Notes under the pieces: model-generated
Databases searched by the model: none
What the model was told of the DNA's origin: nothing
What the model saw: the letters and a program-made list of their open reading frames with translations, nothing else
Translations under genes and position numbers: made by a program
NCBI RefSeq assembly: GCF_003258295.1
Contig: NZ_QKYN01000197.1
Location: forward strand, 336 to 36,902
Direction of reading: 5' to 3'
DNA from: Streptacidiphilus pinicola
GTDB lineage: Bacteria; Actinomycetota; Actinomycetes; Streptomycetales; Streptomycetaceae
Length of the DNA: 36,567 bases
Shown: positions 28,937-36,567 of the stretch, piece by piece
Layout: each line of letters begins with the position of its first letter
Numbering within the stretch: the first letter of the stretch is position 1

Positions 28937-31687
28937 TTACGCGTCGCCGCCGGCGCTGCCCGGGTGGGCGGCCGAGACGTCCAGCAGCTGGTAGCGGTCG
29001 ATGGCCGCCTTCAGCGCGGTGCGGTCGACCTTGCCCTGCTTGGCCAGCTCGGTCAGCACACCCAGCACGATCGACTGCGCGTCGATGTGGAAGTAGCGGC
29101 GCGCCGCGCCACGGGTGTCGGCGAAGCCGAAGCCGTCGGCGCCCAGCGACTGGTACTGGCCCGGGACCCAGCGCGAGATCTGGTCCGGCACCGCGCGCAT
29201 CCAGTCGGAGACGGCCACGAACGGGCCCTCGTTGCCCGCGAGCTTGCGCTGCACGAACGGGACGCGCTGCTCCTCGTCCGGGTTGAGCAGGTTGAACTCC
29301 TCGACCGCCACCGCGTCGCGGCGCAGCTCGTTCCAGGAGGTCACCGACCAGACAGAGGCCTTGACGTTCCACTCCTCGGCGAGGATGCGCTGCGCCTCCA
29401 GCGCCCAGGGCACGGCCACGCCCGAGGCGAGGATCTGCGCCGGGACCTGGCCGCCCTGACCCTCCGCCAGCTTGTAGACGCCCTTGAGGATGCCCTCGAC
29501 GTCCACGTTCTCGGGCTCGGCCGGCATCTGGATCGGCTCGTTGTAGACGGTGAGGTAGTAGAAGACGTCCTCGCCGTGCGGGTGCTCCGCGCTGCTGCCG
29601 TACATGCGGCGCAGACCGTCCTGCACGATGTGGGCGATCTCGTAGCCGTAGGCCGGGTCGTAGCTGACGGCCGCCGGGTTGGTCGAGGCCAGCAGCTGGC
29701 TGTGACCGTCGGCGTGCTGCAGGCCCTCACCGGTCAGCGTGGTGCGGCCGGCGGTCGCGCCGAGCACGAAGCCGCGCGCCAGCTGGTCGGCCATCTGCCA
29801 GAACTGGTCGCCGGTGCGCTGGAACCCGAACATCGAGTAGAAGACGTAGACCGGGATCAGCGGCTCGCCGTGGGTGGCGTAGGACGAGCCCGCGGCGATC
29901 AGCGAGGCGGTCGAGCCGGCCTCGGTGATGCCGTCCTGGATCATCTGGCCCTGCGGCGACGTCTTGTACGCGAGCAGCAGGTCACGGTCGACCGACTCGT
30001 ACTGCTGGCCCATCGGGTCGTAGATCTTCGCGGACGGGAAGAGCGAGTCCATGCCGAAGGTGCGGTACTCGTCCGGAGCGATCGTCACGAAGCGCTTGCC
30101 GATGTTCTTGTCCCGCATCAGGTCCTTGAGCAGGCGGACGAACGCCATGGTGGTGGCGATCGACTGCTGCCCGGAACCCTTCTTGACCGCCTTGTACGCG
30201 TCGTCGCCCGGGAGCTCCAGCTGACGCGGCCGCACCTTGCGGGTCGGCATGTAGCCGCCCAGCTCGGCACGACGGTCGTGCATGTACTGGATCTCCTCGG
30301 AGTCCTTGCCCGGGTGGTAGTAGGGCGGGTAGCCCTCGTCCAGCTGCTTGTCGGTGATCGGCAGGTGCAGCCGGTCACGGAAGCGCTTGAGGTCCTCGAC
30401 CGTCAGCTTCTTCATCTGGTGGGTCGCGTTGCGGCCCTCGAAGTTCGGGCCGAGCGTCCAGCCCTTGACGGTCTGGGCCAGGATGACGGTCGGCTGGCCC
30501 TTGTGCTCGGTCGCGGCCTTGAACGCGGCGTAGACCTTCTTGTGGTCGTGGCCACCGCGGCCCAGGTGCTGGATCTGCTCGTCGGTCAGGTTCTCGACCA
30601 TGGCGCGCAGGCGCAGGTCGCCGCCGAAGAAGTGCTCGCGGATGTACGAGCCGGACTCGGTGGCGTAGGTCTGGAACTGGCCGTCCGGCGTGGTGTTCAT
30701 CTTGTTGACCAGGGCGCCGTCGCGGTCCTGGGCCAGCAGCGGGTCCCAGGTGCGGTCCCAGATGAGCTTGATGACGTTCCAGCCGTTGCCGCGGAAGATC
30801 GACTCCAGCTCCTGGATGATCTTGCCGTTGCCGCGGACCGGGCCGTCCAGGCGCTGCAGGTTGCAGTTGACCACGAAGGTCAGGTTGTCCAGGCCCTCTC
30901 GCGCCGCGATGGAGAGCTGGCCGAGCGACTCGACCTCGTCCATCTCGCCGTCGCCCAGGAAGGCCCACACGCGCGAGTCGGAGGTGTCCTTGATGCCGTG
31001 GTTCAGCAGGTAGCGGTTCATCCGCGCCTGGTAGATGGCACCGAGGGGGCCGAGGCCCATGGAGACGGTCGGGAACTCCCAGAAGTCCGGCATGTTCCGC
31101 GGGTGCGGGTAGCTGGACAGCCCGTAGGGCGCGCGCGAGTGCTCCTGGCGGAAGCTGTCGAGCTGCTGCTCGGAGAGCCGGTCCAGCAGGTAGGCGCGGG
31201 CGTAGATGCCCGGCGACGCGTGACCCTGGAAGTAGATCTGGTCGCCGGACGCGCCCTCGGCGTCCTTGCCCTTGAAGAAGTAGTTGAAGCCCACGTCGTA
31301 CAGCGACGCCGAGGAGGCGAAGGTCGCGATGTGGCCGCCCACGCCGATCCCGGGACGCTGCGCGCGGGAGACCATCACCGCGGCGTTCCAGCGGGTGGCG
31401 TTCAGGACCTTGCGCTCGATCTCCTCGTTGCCGGGGAAGAACGGCTCGTCCTTGGTGGCGATGGTGTTGACGTAGTCCGTGCTGCGCATCTCCGGCACGG
31501 CGACGCGCCGCTCGCGGGCGCGCTCGATCAGCCGCAGCATGAGGTAGCGGGCGCGCTCACGGCCGCGCTCGTCGACGGCGGCGTCGAGGGAGTCCAGCCA
31601 TTCGCTGGTCTCCTCGGGATCGAAGTCAGGGACCTGGCTCGGCAGGCCGCCAATGATGATCGGGTTGCGATCGGATCCGGAAGCCAC
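28937..31687 (-). CDS. aceE: Pyruvate dehydrogenase E1 component, homodimeric type
   Basis: A 916-residue thiamine-diphosphate enzyme that decarboxylates pyruvate and transfers the acetyl group to the lipoyl domain of E2, making acetyl-CoA for the TCA cycle and lipid synthesis. The ThDP-binding motif [10 protein letters not shown] ... [14 protein letters not shown] is clear, and the E1p-specific stretches ([52 protein letters not shown]) span the full length. GTG 31687 has AAGGAA about 6 bp upstream. E2 and E3 genes are elsewhere. In actinobacteria this E1 often joins a mixed pyruvate/oxoglutarate dehydrogenase complex. A nearby fab operon suits its acetyl-CoA role. Confidence 0.97.
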   Translation of the reverse strand: MASGSDRNPIIIGGLPSQVPDFDPEETSEWLDSLDAAVDERGRERARYLMLRLIERARERRVAVPEMRSTDYVNTIATKDEPFFPGNEEIERKVLNATRWNAAVMVSRAQRPGIGVGGHIATFASSASLYDVGFNYFFKGKDAEGASGDQIYFQGHASPGIYARAYLLDRLSEQQLDSFRQEHSRAPYGLSSYPHPRNMPDFWEFPTVSMGLGPLGAIYQARMNRYLLNHGIKDTSDSRVWAFLGDGEMDEVESLGQLSIAAREGLDNLTFVVNCNLQRLDGPVRGNGKIIQELESIFRGNGWNVIKLIWDRTWDPLLAQDRDGALVNKMNTTPDGQFQTYATESGSYIREHFFGGDLRLRAMVENLTDEQIQHLGRGGHDHKKVYAAFKAATEHKGQPTVILAQTVKGWTLGPNFEGRNATHQMKKLTVEDLKRFRDRLHLPITDKQLDEGYPPYYHPGKDSEEIQYMHDRRAELGGYMPTRKVRPRQLELPGDDAYKAVKKGSGQQSIATTMAFVRLLKDLMRDKNIGKRFVTIAPDEYRTFGMDSLFPSAKIYDPMGQQYESVDRDLLLAYKTSPQGQMIQDGITEAGSTASLIAAGSSYATHGEPLIPVYVFYSMFGFQRTGDQFWQMADQLARGFVLGATAGRTTLTGEGLQHADGHSQLLASTNPAAVSYDPAYGYEIAHIVQDGLRRMYGSSAEHPHGEDVFYYLTVYNEPIQMPAEPENVDVEGILKGVYKLAEGQGGQVPAQILASGVAVPWALEAQRILAEEWNVKASVWSVTSWNELRRDAVAVEEFNLLNPDEEQRVPFVQRKLAGNEGPFVAVSDWMRAVPDQISRWVPGQYQSLGADGFGFADTRGAARRYFHIDAQSIVLGVLTELAKQGKVDRTALKAAIDRYQLLDVSAAHPGSAGGDA

Positions 31688-32236
31688 GCTGTTCCTTCAC
31701 TTGTCGGTCGTTGTGGGAGGGTGTCGCGCCGCCTCCATCGTGGACCGCAAGGGGAGAAACGTCATCTCTACCCATGAGTAACCGTTTCGCGCCCTTTGGG
31801 GAGTAATCCCTTAGGGGCAATCGACCCGGTCCCGTCTGGTGCGCGGTGTCGCACGACGAGGTGGCCCGACCGTTCCCCACATCGTTGTGGAGTGGGCAGG
31901 CTGGGGAGGGCCAACAGGAGACTCTACGCCTGGTCAAGGAGTACTCGGTCACATGGTCGACTGCTGAGACGCTTCCGGACTGCGATCCCTACCAGGAGTG
32001 AGCGTCGCCTACAGCGGGTAAGGGGAAAAGGCGATCCGCTGCGCGGAACGTCGTTTGCTGGTGATACTGGGGCAAACGGGAGTGATCCCGGTCACTCCAG
32101 GCGGCGTGTCGCCCGCGACGCACCGCAGCCAGGGCCCGATCGGAGGCCGGGTACTTGCGCTCCGCGCCCCGCCCGTGTGGACTACCGGCACAACCCTGGT
32201 ACCAGAAGACAGGGTCGGATATAGGAGGCAATTCCC
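31688..32236. other. 549-bp divergent intergenic region between aceE and the DUF3052 gene
   Basis: I see no convincing gene here: frames on both strands lack codon bias. Visible elements are GGAGTGA-N6-TCACTCC (32079-32098), the palindrome CTGGTACCAG (32196-32205) 31 bp before the DUF3052 start, and GGGA-N4-TCCC near 31800. The region should hold the aceE promoter and leader on one strand and the DUF3052 promoter on the other. It is the longest gene-free stretch in the window. Confidence 0.6.
32079..32098. promoter_or_regulatory. Inverted repeat, possible operator in the aceE/DUF3052 intergenic region
   Basis: GGAGTGA and TCACTCC flank a 6-bp spacer, a spacing suited to a dimeric regulator. 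It is about 140 bp before the DUF3052 gene and about 390 bp before aceE, so the target is unclear. Confidence 0.35.
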
Positions 32237-32683
32237 GTGAGCGCGACCGCGGACCCCGCGGAGGACAAGACCAGCCAGGCACGTCGGCTGGGCCTTGAGG
32301 CCGGACAGGTGGTCCAGGAGCTCGGTTACGACGACGACGTCGACCAGGACCTGCGTGAGTCCATCGAGGAACTCACCGGCACCGAGCTCGTCGACGAGGA
32401 CTACGACGACGTCGCTGACGTCGTGCTGATGTGGTTCCGCGAGGACAGCGAAGACGGAGATCTGACCGACTCCCTCGTCGATGCCCAGGAGTACCTGGTG
32501 GAGGGCGGCCTGGTCTGGCTGCTCACGCCGAAGACCGGGCGCGAGGGCCACGTCGAGGCCAGCGACATCGCCGACGCCGCGCAGACGGCCGGTCTCTCGC
32601 AGACCAGCACGGCCGCGGTGAGCAAGGAGTGGTCGGCGGTTCGCCTGGCCACCCCGAAGGCCGCGAAGGCCGGCAAGCGCTGA
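32237..32683 (+). CDS. DUF3052 domain-containing protein
   Basis: A 148-residue strongly acidic actinobacterial protein. After SQARRLGLEAGQVVQELGYDDDVDQDLRESIE comes a run of acidic residues (LVDEDYDDVADVVLMWFREDSEDGDL) and VDAQEYLVEGGLVWLLTPKTGREGHVE, matching DUF3052. The C-terminal 30 residues are basic and Ala-rich. Function is unknown; no membrane or signal segment. The GTG start has a perfect AGGAGG 8 bp upstream. The mycobacterial counterpart lies between ahpE and aceE, and the same three genes are adjacent or close here. A strong hairpin follows at 32713-32748. Confidence 0.88.
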   Translation: MSATADPAEDKTSQARRLGLEAGQVVQELGYDDDVDQDLRESIEELTGTELVDEDYDDVADVVLMWFREDSEDGDLTDSLVDAQEYLVEGGLVWLLTPKTGREGHVEASDIADAAQTAGLSQTSTAAVSKEWSAVRLATPKAAKAGKR

Positions 32684-32712
32684 GGCCTCTGCCGAACATC
32701 CCGAGCTGACCG

Positions 32713-32748
32713 GTGGGGCCCGGACGGAGCACTCCGTCCGGGCCCCAC
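32713..32748 (+). terminator. Terminator of the DUF3052 gene
   Basis: GTGGGGCCCGGACGGAG (32713-32729) pairs perfectly with CTCCGTCCGGGCCCCAC (32732-32748), 17 pairs around a CA tip, 29 bp after the stop codon. Confidence 0.85.
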
Positions 32749-32820
32749 TGCCGTTCCGGGTTCGCTGCCCGCGAAGGCGCCGACATGCCGGGTCTCGGGG
32801 CCCGGCGGCAGAATGGCGGC

Positions 32821-33759
32821 ATGGCAGAAGATCACCAACCGGTCCTCCACGGCCCGCGCGGCGTCGCCGACGAGACCCCGGAGACCCTCCGCCCCCGCGT
32901 CCTCGGCGCATGGGACGCGGTGATGGCCGTCGCCCGCACGGCCCTGGCGCCCGACGCCCAGGGGCCTGCCGGCCCGGGACCCGGGGGAGCGGGAGCCGGC
33001 GAGCAGGAGCCGGGTGGGCAGGGCTCCGGTGGGCAGGGCTCCGGTGGGCCGGGGGATCTGCGGCCGTTGGCCGCGTTGGGGTCGTGGCCGGGGCGGCCGG
33101 TGCTCGGGGAGGTCATGGCGGCGGCGCACGGGGGGCCGGCGCCGGAGCGGCGGCCGAAGCCGTTCGATCCGTCGCGGGGCGAGGTGCTGGAGGCCCTGGC
33201 GGAGGCCAGGGAGCGGGTCACCGCGGCGCTGGACGAGGTGCTGGCCGCGCCGGAGCTCGGGCGGCGGGTCGTGGACTCCCCGCTCGGCCCGCTGCCGGTG
33301 CTGACGCAGATCCACGCCATGGGCCACGAGGCCGCGCAGGCGGTGCTCTCGTTCAGCGGGTCGGTCCCGCCCCAGCTCGCCGACGCGGGCCTCGCGGCCA
33401 TGGTCGACGTCGTCGGCGCGCTGGCCTGGCGGGCCCGGATCCCGGCGTCCGCGGGCCTGTGGGAGCCCGAGGGCGGCCTCGGCTGGGTCTTCACCGCCGA
33501 CTCGGACGGCTGGAGCACGCGCCCGCGTACGGCCGGCGACGACGTCCCCGGTGTCGAGGGCGCGGCCCGCCACCTGCTGGTCTCCAGCGGCTCCGTCCCG
33601 ACGATGCTCGCCCGCGGCGACATCCGGATGCGCCGCGTCACCGGCCTGCTCGCCCTGGCGCCGCTGGTCGACCAGGTCCCGAACCTCCCCGGCGGCCCGC
33701 TGCTGCGCCGCGCCGTGGGCGCCGTCTCCGTGCTCAGCAGGCTGCCTGGCTTCCGCTGA
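32821..33759 (+). CDS. Uncharacterised actinobacterial protein with Gly-rich linker
   Basis: A 312-residue protein I cannot assign to a named family. An N-terminal helix (RPRVLGAWDAVMAVARTAL) leads into a low-complexity Gly/Gln/Ser linker at about residues 48-75, encoded partly by a 15-bp tandem repeat. A helical body follows (GEVLEALAEARERVTAALDEVLAAPELG, TQIHAMGHEAAQAVLSFSGS, LAAMVDVVGALAWRARIPASAG) and ends LLRRAVGAVSVLSRLPGFR. A DinB-like or maleylpyruvate-isomerase-like four-helix fold is possible but weak. No signal peptide is visible. It lies between the DUF3052 and ahpE-type genes. ATG 32821 is preceded by CAGAAT 6 bp upstream, a poor -10 match. Confidence 0.75.
   Translation: MAEDHQPVLHGPRGVADETPETLRPRVLGAWDAVMAVARTALAPDAQGPAGPGPGGAGAGEQEPGGQGSGGQGSGGPGDLRPLAALGSWPGRPVLGEVMAAAHGGPAPERRPKPFDPSRGEVLEALAEARERVTAALDEVLAAPELGRRVVDSPLGPLPVLTQIHAMGHEAAQAVLSFSGSVPPQLADAGLAAMVDVVGALAWRARIPASAGLWEPEGGLGWVFTADSDGWSTRPRTAGDDVPGVEGAARHLLVSSGSVPTMLARGDIRMRRVTGLLALAPLVDQVPNLPGGPLLRRAVGAVSVLSRLPGFR
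33013..33051 (+). repeat. 15-bp tandem repeat in the Gly-rich linker
   Basis: GGTGGGCAGGGCTCC occurs at 33013-33027 and 33028-33042, with a partial third copy after. The unit length keeps the reading frame. Confidence 0.8.
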
Positions 33760-33814
33760 CCAGCGACATGGCAGGATTGGCTCGGCACGGCCCACGACGA
33801 TGAGGGGTTTTCGC

Positions 33815-34273
33815 ATGGCAATCGAGGTCGGTTCTCCGGCTCCCGAGTTCTCGCTCAAGAACCAGCACGGCGAGCTCGTCTCGCTCTCGGACTTCCGTGG
33901 CGAGAAGAACGTTGTGCTGGTCTTCTACCCGTTCGCCTTCACCGGCGTCTGCACCGGCGAGCTCTGCAGCCTCGAGCGCGAGCTGCCGTCGTTCCAGAAC
34001 GACGACGTGCAGATCCTGGCCGTCTCCAACGACACGCTGCCCACGCTGCGCGTCTTCGCGGAGAAGGAGGGCCTGGAGTACCCGCTGCTCTCGGACTTCT
34101 GGCCGCACGGCGAGGTGTCCCGTGCCTACGGCGTGTTCGACGAGGAGAAGGGCTGCGCCGTGCGCGGCACCTTCGTGATCGACAAGCAGGGCGTCGTGCG
34201 CTGGACCGTCGTCAACGGTCTGCCGGACGCGCGCGACCAGCAGGAGTACCTCAAGGCGCTGCAGGCCATCTGA
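33815..34273 (+). CDS. AhpE-type peroxiredoxin
   Basis: A 152-residue thiol peroxidase predicted to reduce hydrogen peroxide, organic hydroperoxides and peroxynitrite in the cytoplasm. The peroxidatic Cys46 lies in YPFAFTGVCTGELC, with the conserved Thr43 before it. A second cysteine, Cys51, stands five residues later, as in two-Cys BCP-type enzymes. The rest (AEKEGLEYPLLSDFWPHGEVSRAYGVF, GTFVIDKQGVVRWTVVN) fits AhpE/BCP. ATG 33815 is chosen over ATG 33800 because GAGGGG lies 8 bp before it. A large hairpin after the gene isolates it from terD. Confidence 0.92.
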   Translation: MAIEVGSPAPEFSLKNQHGELVSLSDFRGEKNVVLVFYPFAFTGVCTGELCSLERELPSFQNDDVQILAVSNDTLPTLRVFAEKEGLEYPLLSDFWPHGEVSRAYGVFDEEKGCAVRGTFVIDKQGVVRWTVVNGLPDARDQQEYLKALQAI

Positions 34274-34295
34274 GCCTGACCGGCCGAGCGGTTCG

Positions 34296-34339
34296 ACAGG
34301 GCCCGTGGCTCCCGGTTCGCCGGGGTCCACGGGCCCTGT
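34296..34339 (+). terminator. Terminator of the peroxiredoxin gene
   Basis: ACAGGGCCCGTGG (34296-34308) pairs with CCACGGGCCCTGT (34327-34339). Within the loop CCCGG-TTCG-CCGGG adds a second stem with a stable TTCG tip. The structure begins 22 bp after the stop. Confidence 0.8.
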
Positions 34340-34417
34340 GCCGAACTGCTGATGCCCCGTTACGATCGAGCTCAGCAACGGGCGATCGGCGCGGCAAGAG
34401 GGGCAGGAAGAGGAGCC

Positions 34418-34996
34418 ATGAGCGTCACGCTGGCCAAGGGCGGCAACGTCTCACTCTCCAAGGCGGCACCGCATCTGACGACGGTGCGGATCGGGCTCGG
34501 CTGGCAGGCCCGCGCGTCGAACGGGGCGCCGTTCGACCTCGACGCCAGCGCCCTGCTCTGTTCGGGCGGACGCGTGCTCGGGGACGAGTACTTCGTCTTC
34601 TACAACCACCTCAAGAGCCCCGAGGGCTCGGTCGAGCACCACGGCGACGAGGTCCGCGGCGGGAGCGGCGCGGAGGACGACGAGGTGATCACCGTCCAGC
34701 TCGCGCTGGTGCCCACTCAGGTCGACAAGATCGTCTTCCCGGTCTCGATCTACGACGCGGACAGCCGCAGGCAGAGTTTCGGCCACGTTCGCGGCGCCTT
34801 CATCCGCGTCGTCAACGAGCAGGACGGGACGGAACTCGCCCGCTACGACCTCTCCGAGGACGCGTTCGACCAGACCGCGATGATTTTCGGCGAGCTCTAC
34901 CGCTACGAGGGCGAGTGGAAGTTCCGCGCCGTGGGCCAGGGCTACGCGACCGGATTGCGAGGCATCGCACTGGACTTCGGGGTGAACGTTTCGTAA
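34418..34996 (+). CDS. TerD family protein
   Basis: A 192-residue calcium-binding TerD/CABP-like protein of the Ter stress system. It begins MSVTLAKGGNVSLSK, followed by VRIGLGWQAR, FDLDASALLC, DDEVITVQLALVP and FPVSIYDADSRRQSFGHVRGAFIRVVN, all diagnostic; the acidic DLDAS and DAD clusters are probable calcium ligands. A purine-rich GAAGAGGA ribosome site precedes ATG 34418. TerD proteins affect envelope stress and, in Streptomyces, development. A DUF475/TerC-like gene follows after 60 bp, so the two likely work at the membrane together. Confidence 0.95.
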   Translation: MSVTLAKGGNVSLSKAAPHLTTVRIGLGWQARASNGAPFDLDASALLCSGGRVLGDEYFVFYNHLKSPEGSVEHHGDEVRGGSGAEDDEVITVQLALVPTQVDKIVFPVSIYDADSRRQSFGHVRGAFIRVVNEQDGTELARYDLSEDAFDQTAMIFGELYRYEGEWKFRAVGQGYATGLRGIALDFGVNVS

Positions 34997-35056
34997 GAAT
35001 TCGTCATGAGGCGTGGCAGGCCGATCGACGGCGGGCGCGAAAGGGGTGGGCGCGCG

Positions 35057-36199
35057 GTGTTCCTCCGCACGTTCGGATGGTCCTTCGGAGTCACCTTGCT
35101 GGGACTGGCCGCGGCCGGATACCTGTGGGGTGCGGACGGCTTCGGCGTCGTCCTGGTGCTGGCCATCCTGGAGATCTCGCTCTCCTTCGACAACGCCGTC
35201 ATCAACGCCACCGTGCTGCGCCGGATGAGCCCGTTCTGGCAGCGCGTCTTCCTGACCGTCGGCGTCCTCGTCGCCGTCTTCGGGATGCGGCTGGTCTTCC
35301 CGCTGATCGTCGTCGGGCTGACCGCGCACATCGCGCCGCTCACGGTGCTGCGGCTGGCACTCGACTCCTCGCGCACCTATCACGGCCTCAGCTACGCCGA
35401 ACACCTGGACGCCGCTCACCCGGCCATCGCCGCCTTCGGGGCGGCCTTTCTTTTGATGATCTTCCTGGAGTTCCTCTGCGGGGAGAAGGAACTGCGCTGG
35501 CTCGGCCCGCTGGAGCGGACCATGGAGCGCGTCGGCCGGATGGACCGGCTGCCGGTGATCCTCACGCTCGGCGCGCTGCTGCTGGCCGCCCGCTTCTTCG
35601 CCGGGGACCGGGCCGAGACCGTCCTGCTCGCGGGCGTGGCCGGGCTGATCACCTATCTGCTGGCGACGGGGCTGTCGGACCGCTTCGAGGCCGTCGGCGT
35701 CCCCGACGAGGAGGACGCCGCCGAGCCGGCGCCCGCCCGTGGCCGGCGGGCGCCGTTGCACGTGGCCGGCAAGGCGGCGTTCGTGCTCTTCGTCTACCTG
35801 GAGATCCTGGACGCGTCCTTCTCCTTCGACGGCGTGGTGGGCGCGTTCGCGGTGAGCCAGGACATCTTCCAGATCGCCCTCGGCCTCGGCATCGGCGCGC
35901 TCTACATCCGCTCGCTCACCGTGCACCTGGTCCGCCAGGGCACCCTGGACGAGTACGTCTACCTCGAGCACGGCGCCCACTACGCGATCGGCGCGCTGGC
36001 CGTGATCCTGATGGCCTCGATCAAGTACACGGTCCCCGAGGTGGTGACCGGCCTGATCGGCGTCGCCTTCATCGCGCTGGCGCTGCTCGGGTCCGTCCTG
36101 CGCAACCGCCGCCTGGTGGATCTCGAAGGCGACGACCGGGACGACCAGGACGGTGGGGTCGGCGAAAATCCCGTTGTCTCACGGTCGATCGGGCTCTAA
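35057..36199 (+). CDS. DUF475 / TerC-like integral membrane protein
   Basis: A 380-residue membrane protein with about nine hydrophobic helices. Two copies of the TerC-type motif are visible: ILEISLSFDNAVINA near the N-terminus and YLEILDASFSFDGVVGA in the C-terminal half, where acidic residues inside helices probably bind a cation. A charged cytoplasmic linker (PDEEDAAEPAPARGRR) separates the halves. The start is uncertain: ATG 35006 would add 17 basic, hydrophilic residues; GTG 35057 (MFLRTFGWSFGV) matches family beginnings and has AAGGGG upstream. The TerC superfamily has been linked to manganese export and tellurite resistance. Its TAA stop overlaps the next gene's -10 box. Confidence 0.9.
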   Translation: MFLRTFGWSFGVTLLGLAAAGYLWGADGFGVVLVLAILEISLSFDNAVINATVLRRMSPFWQRVFLTVGVLVAVFGMRLVFPLIVVGLTAHIAPLTVLRLALDSSRTYHGLSYAEHLDAAHPAIAAFGAAFLLMIFLEFLCGEKELRWLGPLERTMERVGRMDRLPVILTLGALLLAARFFAGDRAETVLLAGVAGLITYLLATGLSDRFEAVGVPDEEDAAEPAPARGRRAPLHVAGKAAFVLFVYLEILDASFSFDGVVGAFAVSQDIFQIALGLGIGALYIRSLTVHLVRQGTLDEYVYLEHGAHYAIGALAVILMASIKYTVPEVVTGLIGVAFIALALLGSVLRNRRLVDLEGDDRDDQDGGVGENPVVSRSIGL

Positions 36200-36202
36200 C
36201 GT
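36197..36202 (+). promoter_or_regulatory. Putative -10 box of the methyltransferase gene, overlapping a stop codon
   Basis: TAACGT includes the TAA stop of the preceding gene and ends 6 bp before GTG 36209. The arrangement is the same as at dnaG. Confidence 0.4.
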
Positions 36203-36208
36203 TCCCGG

Positions 36209-36567
36209 GTGGAATTCACCCAGGACGACTCGGTAGCCCTCTACGACGAGATGTACCGCTGGGACGGCGCACAGTACGCGTCGGACCGCTTCTACGACGA
36301 ACTGGTGGACGAAGCCGACGCCGTCCTCGACGTCGGTTGCGGCACGGGCATGATGCTCCATCAGGCCCGCGAGCGTGGCCACGGCGGTCACCTGGTCGGC
36401 CTCGACCCGGACCAGCCCTCGCTGCGGCGGGCACGCCGGCGCGCCGACATCGAGTGGGTCGAGGGCGTCGCCGCCGACGCCGTGCGCTGGCAGGGCGAGT
36501 TCGCGCTGGCCACCATGGCCAGCAACGCCTTCCAGTGCCTGGTCACCGACGAGGAGCTGCGCAGCTC
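36209..36567 (+). CDS. Class I SAM-dependent methyltransferase (partial, runs off the window)
   Basis: The first 119 residues of a methyltransferase from a GTG start. After an N-terminal segment (VALYDEMYRWDGAQYASDRFYDELV) comes motif I, AVLDVGCGTGMML, the SAM-binding loop, then motif II GHLVGLDPDQPSL with the acidic ribose ligand, and further on FALATMASNAFQCLVTDEELR, motif IV/V territory. The methyl acceptor is unknown. There is no ribosome site; a TANNNT box 6 bp upstream suggests a leaderless transcript. The C-terminal half is outside the window. Confidence 0.88.
   Translation, partial: MEFTQDDSVALYDEMYRWDGAQYASDRFYDELVDEADAVLDVGCGTGMMLHQARERGHGGHLVGLDPDQPSLRRARRRADIEWVEGVAADAVRWQGEFALATMASNAFQCLVTDEELRS

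Noticed and set aside
28964-31777. Plus-strand frame of over 900 codons opposite aceE
   Set aside because: High GC removes stop codons on the opposite strand; aceE is complete with its thiamine-diphosphate motif, while the antisense product is low-complexity.
31796-32224. 142-codon frame in the aceE/DUF3052 intergenic region
   Set aside because: Composition is Arg/Gly/Pro-rich without GC3 bias, and there is no ribosome site or recognisable domain.
34418-36199. Dedicated tellurite-resistance island
   Set aside because: Only TerD and a DUF475/TerC-like gene are present, both common in actinomycete cores; no terZABEF set is seen.

Overview
The window is about 36.6 kb of very GC-rich DNA. Its codons almost always end in G or C, GTG and TTG starts are frequent, and several genes look leaderless. 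Its gene content is that of a filamentous actinomycete of the Streptomycetaceae (Streptomyces, Kitasatospora or Streptacidiphilus): hrd-type sigma factor, FasR-fabDH-acpP-fabF, DUF3145, DUF3052, homodimeric aceE, TerD/TerC and a DasR-like operator. Two secreted protease genes belong to acid-active families (S53 sedolisin and G1 glutamic peptidase). This would fit an acid-tolerant relative such as Streptacidiphilus, but that is an inference. The window is mostly conserved chromosomal core, with no integrase, transposase, phage genes or CRISPR array.

Region 1 (1-8.5 kb) is replication and regulation: the tail of an unknown gene, a dGTP triphosphohydrolase (dgt), an FAD-dependent ferredoxin-reductase-like enzyme, DNA primase (dnaG), a principal-like sigma factor, a lone P-II protein, then on the minus strand an FGGY sugar kinase and a small YtxH-like membrane protein.

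Region 2 (8.6-15.1 kb) holds two identical tandem tRNA-Asn genes, an HdeD-family membrane protein, a dienelactone-hydrolase-family enzyme, a secreted GH30 glycosidase with a ricin-type lectin domain behind two palindromic operators, a tRNA with CAU anticodon, a divergent MarR regulator/NADP-dependent oxidoreductase pair, and a DUF3145 gene.

Region 3 (15.1-23.7 kb) holds a secreted S53 peptidase whose start codon is not canonical, a TetR/membrane-protein pair, and the type II fatty-acid synthase operon fabD-fabH-acpP-fabF with its PucR-type activator FasR upstream. FabD loads malonyl groups on AcpP, FabH starts chains and FabF elongates them.

Region 4 (23.7-28.9 kb) is an accessory interval: a pirin, a class C beta-lactamase-fold serine hydrolase divergent from a MerR regulator/aldo-keto reductase operon, a secreted alpha/beta hydrolase and an apparently degraded G1 peptidase gene.

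Region 5 (28.9-36.6 kb) holds aceE (pyruvate dehydrogenase E1), DUF3052, an uncharacterised protein, an AhpE-type peroxiredoxin, TerD, a DUF475/TerC-like membrane protein and the start of a SAM methyltransferase. The association of ahpE, DUF3052, aceE, a PucR-type regulator and fabD is shared with Mycobacterium, so this is an old actinobacterial neighbourhood into which region 4 has been inserted.

The most interesting signals are regulatory or involve gene integrity: start-codon anomalies in both acid protease genes, a 15-bp repeat behind acpP that gives serial in-frame stops, a TetR promoter built into the fab operon terminator, a two-operator glycosidase promoter, and TANNNT boxes 6-7 bp before seven start codons.
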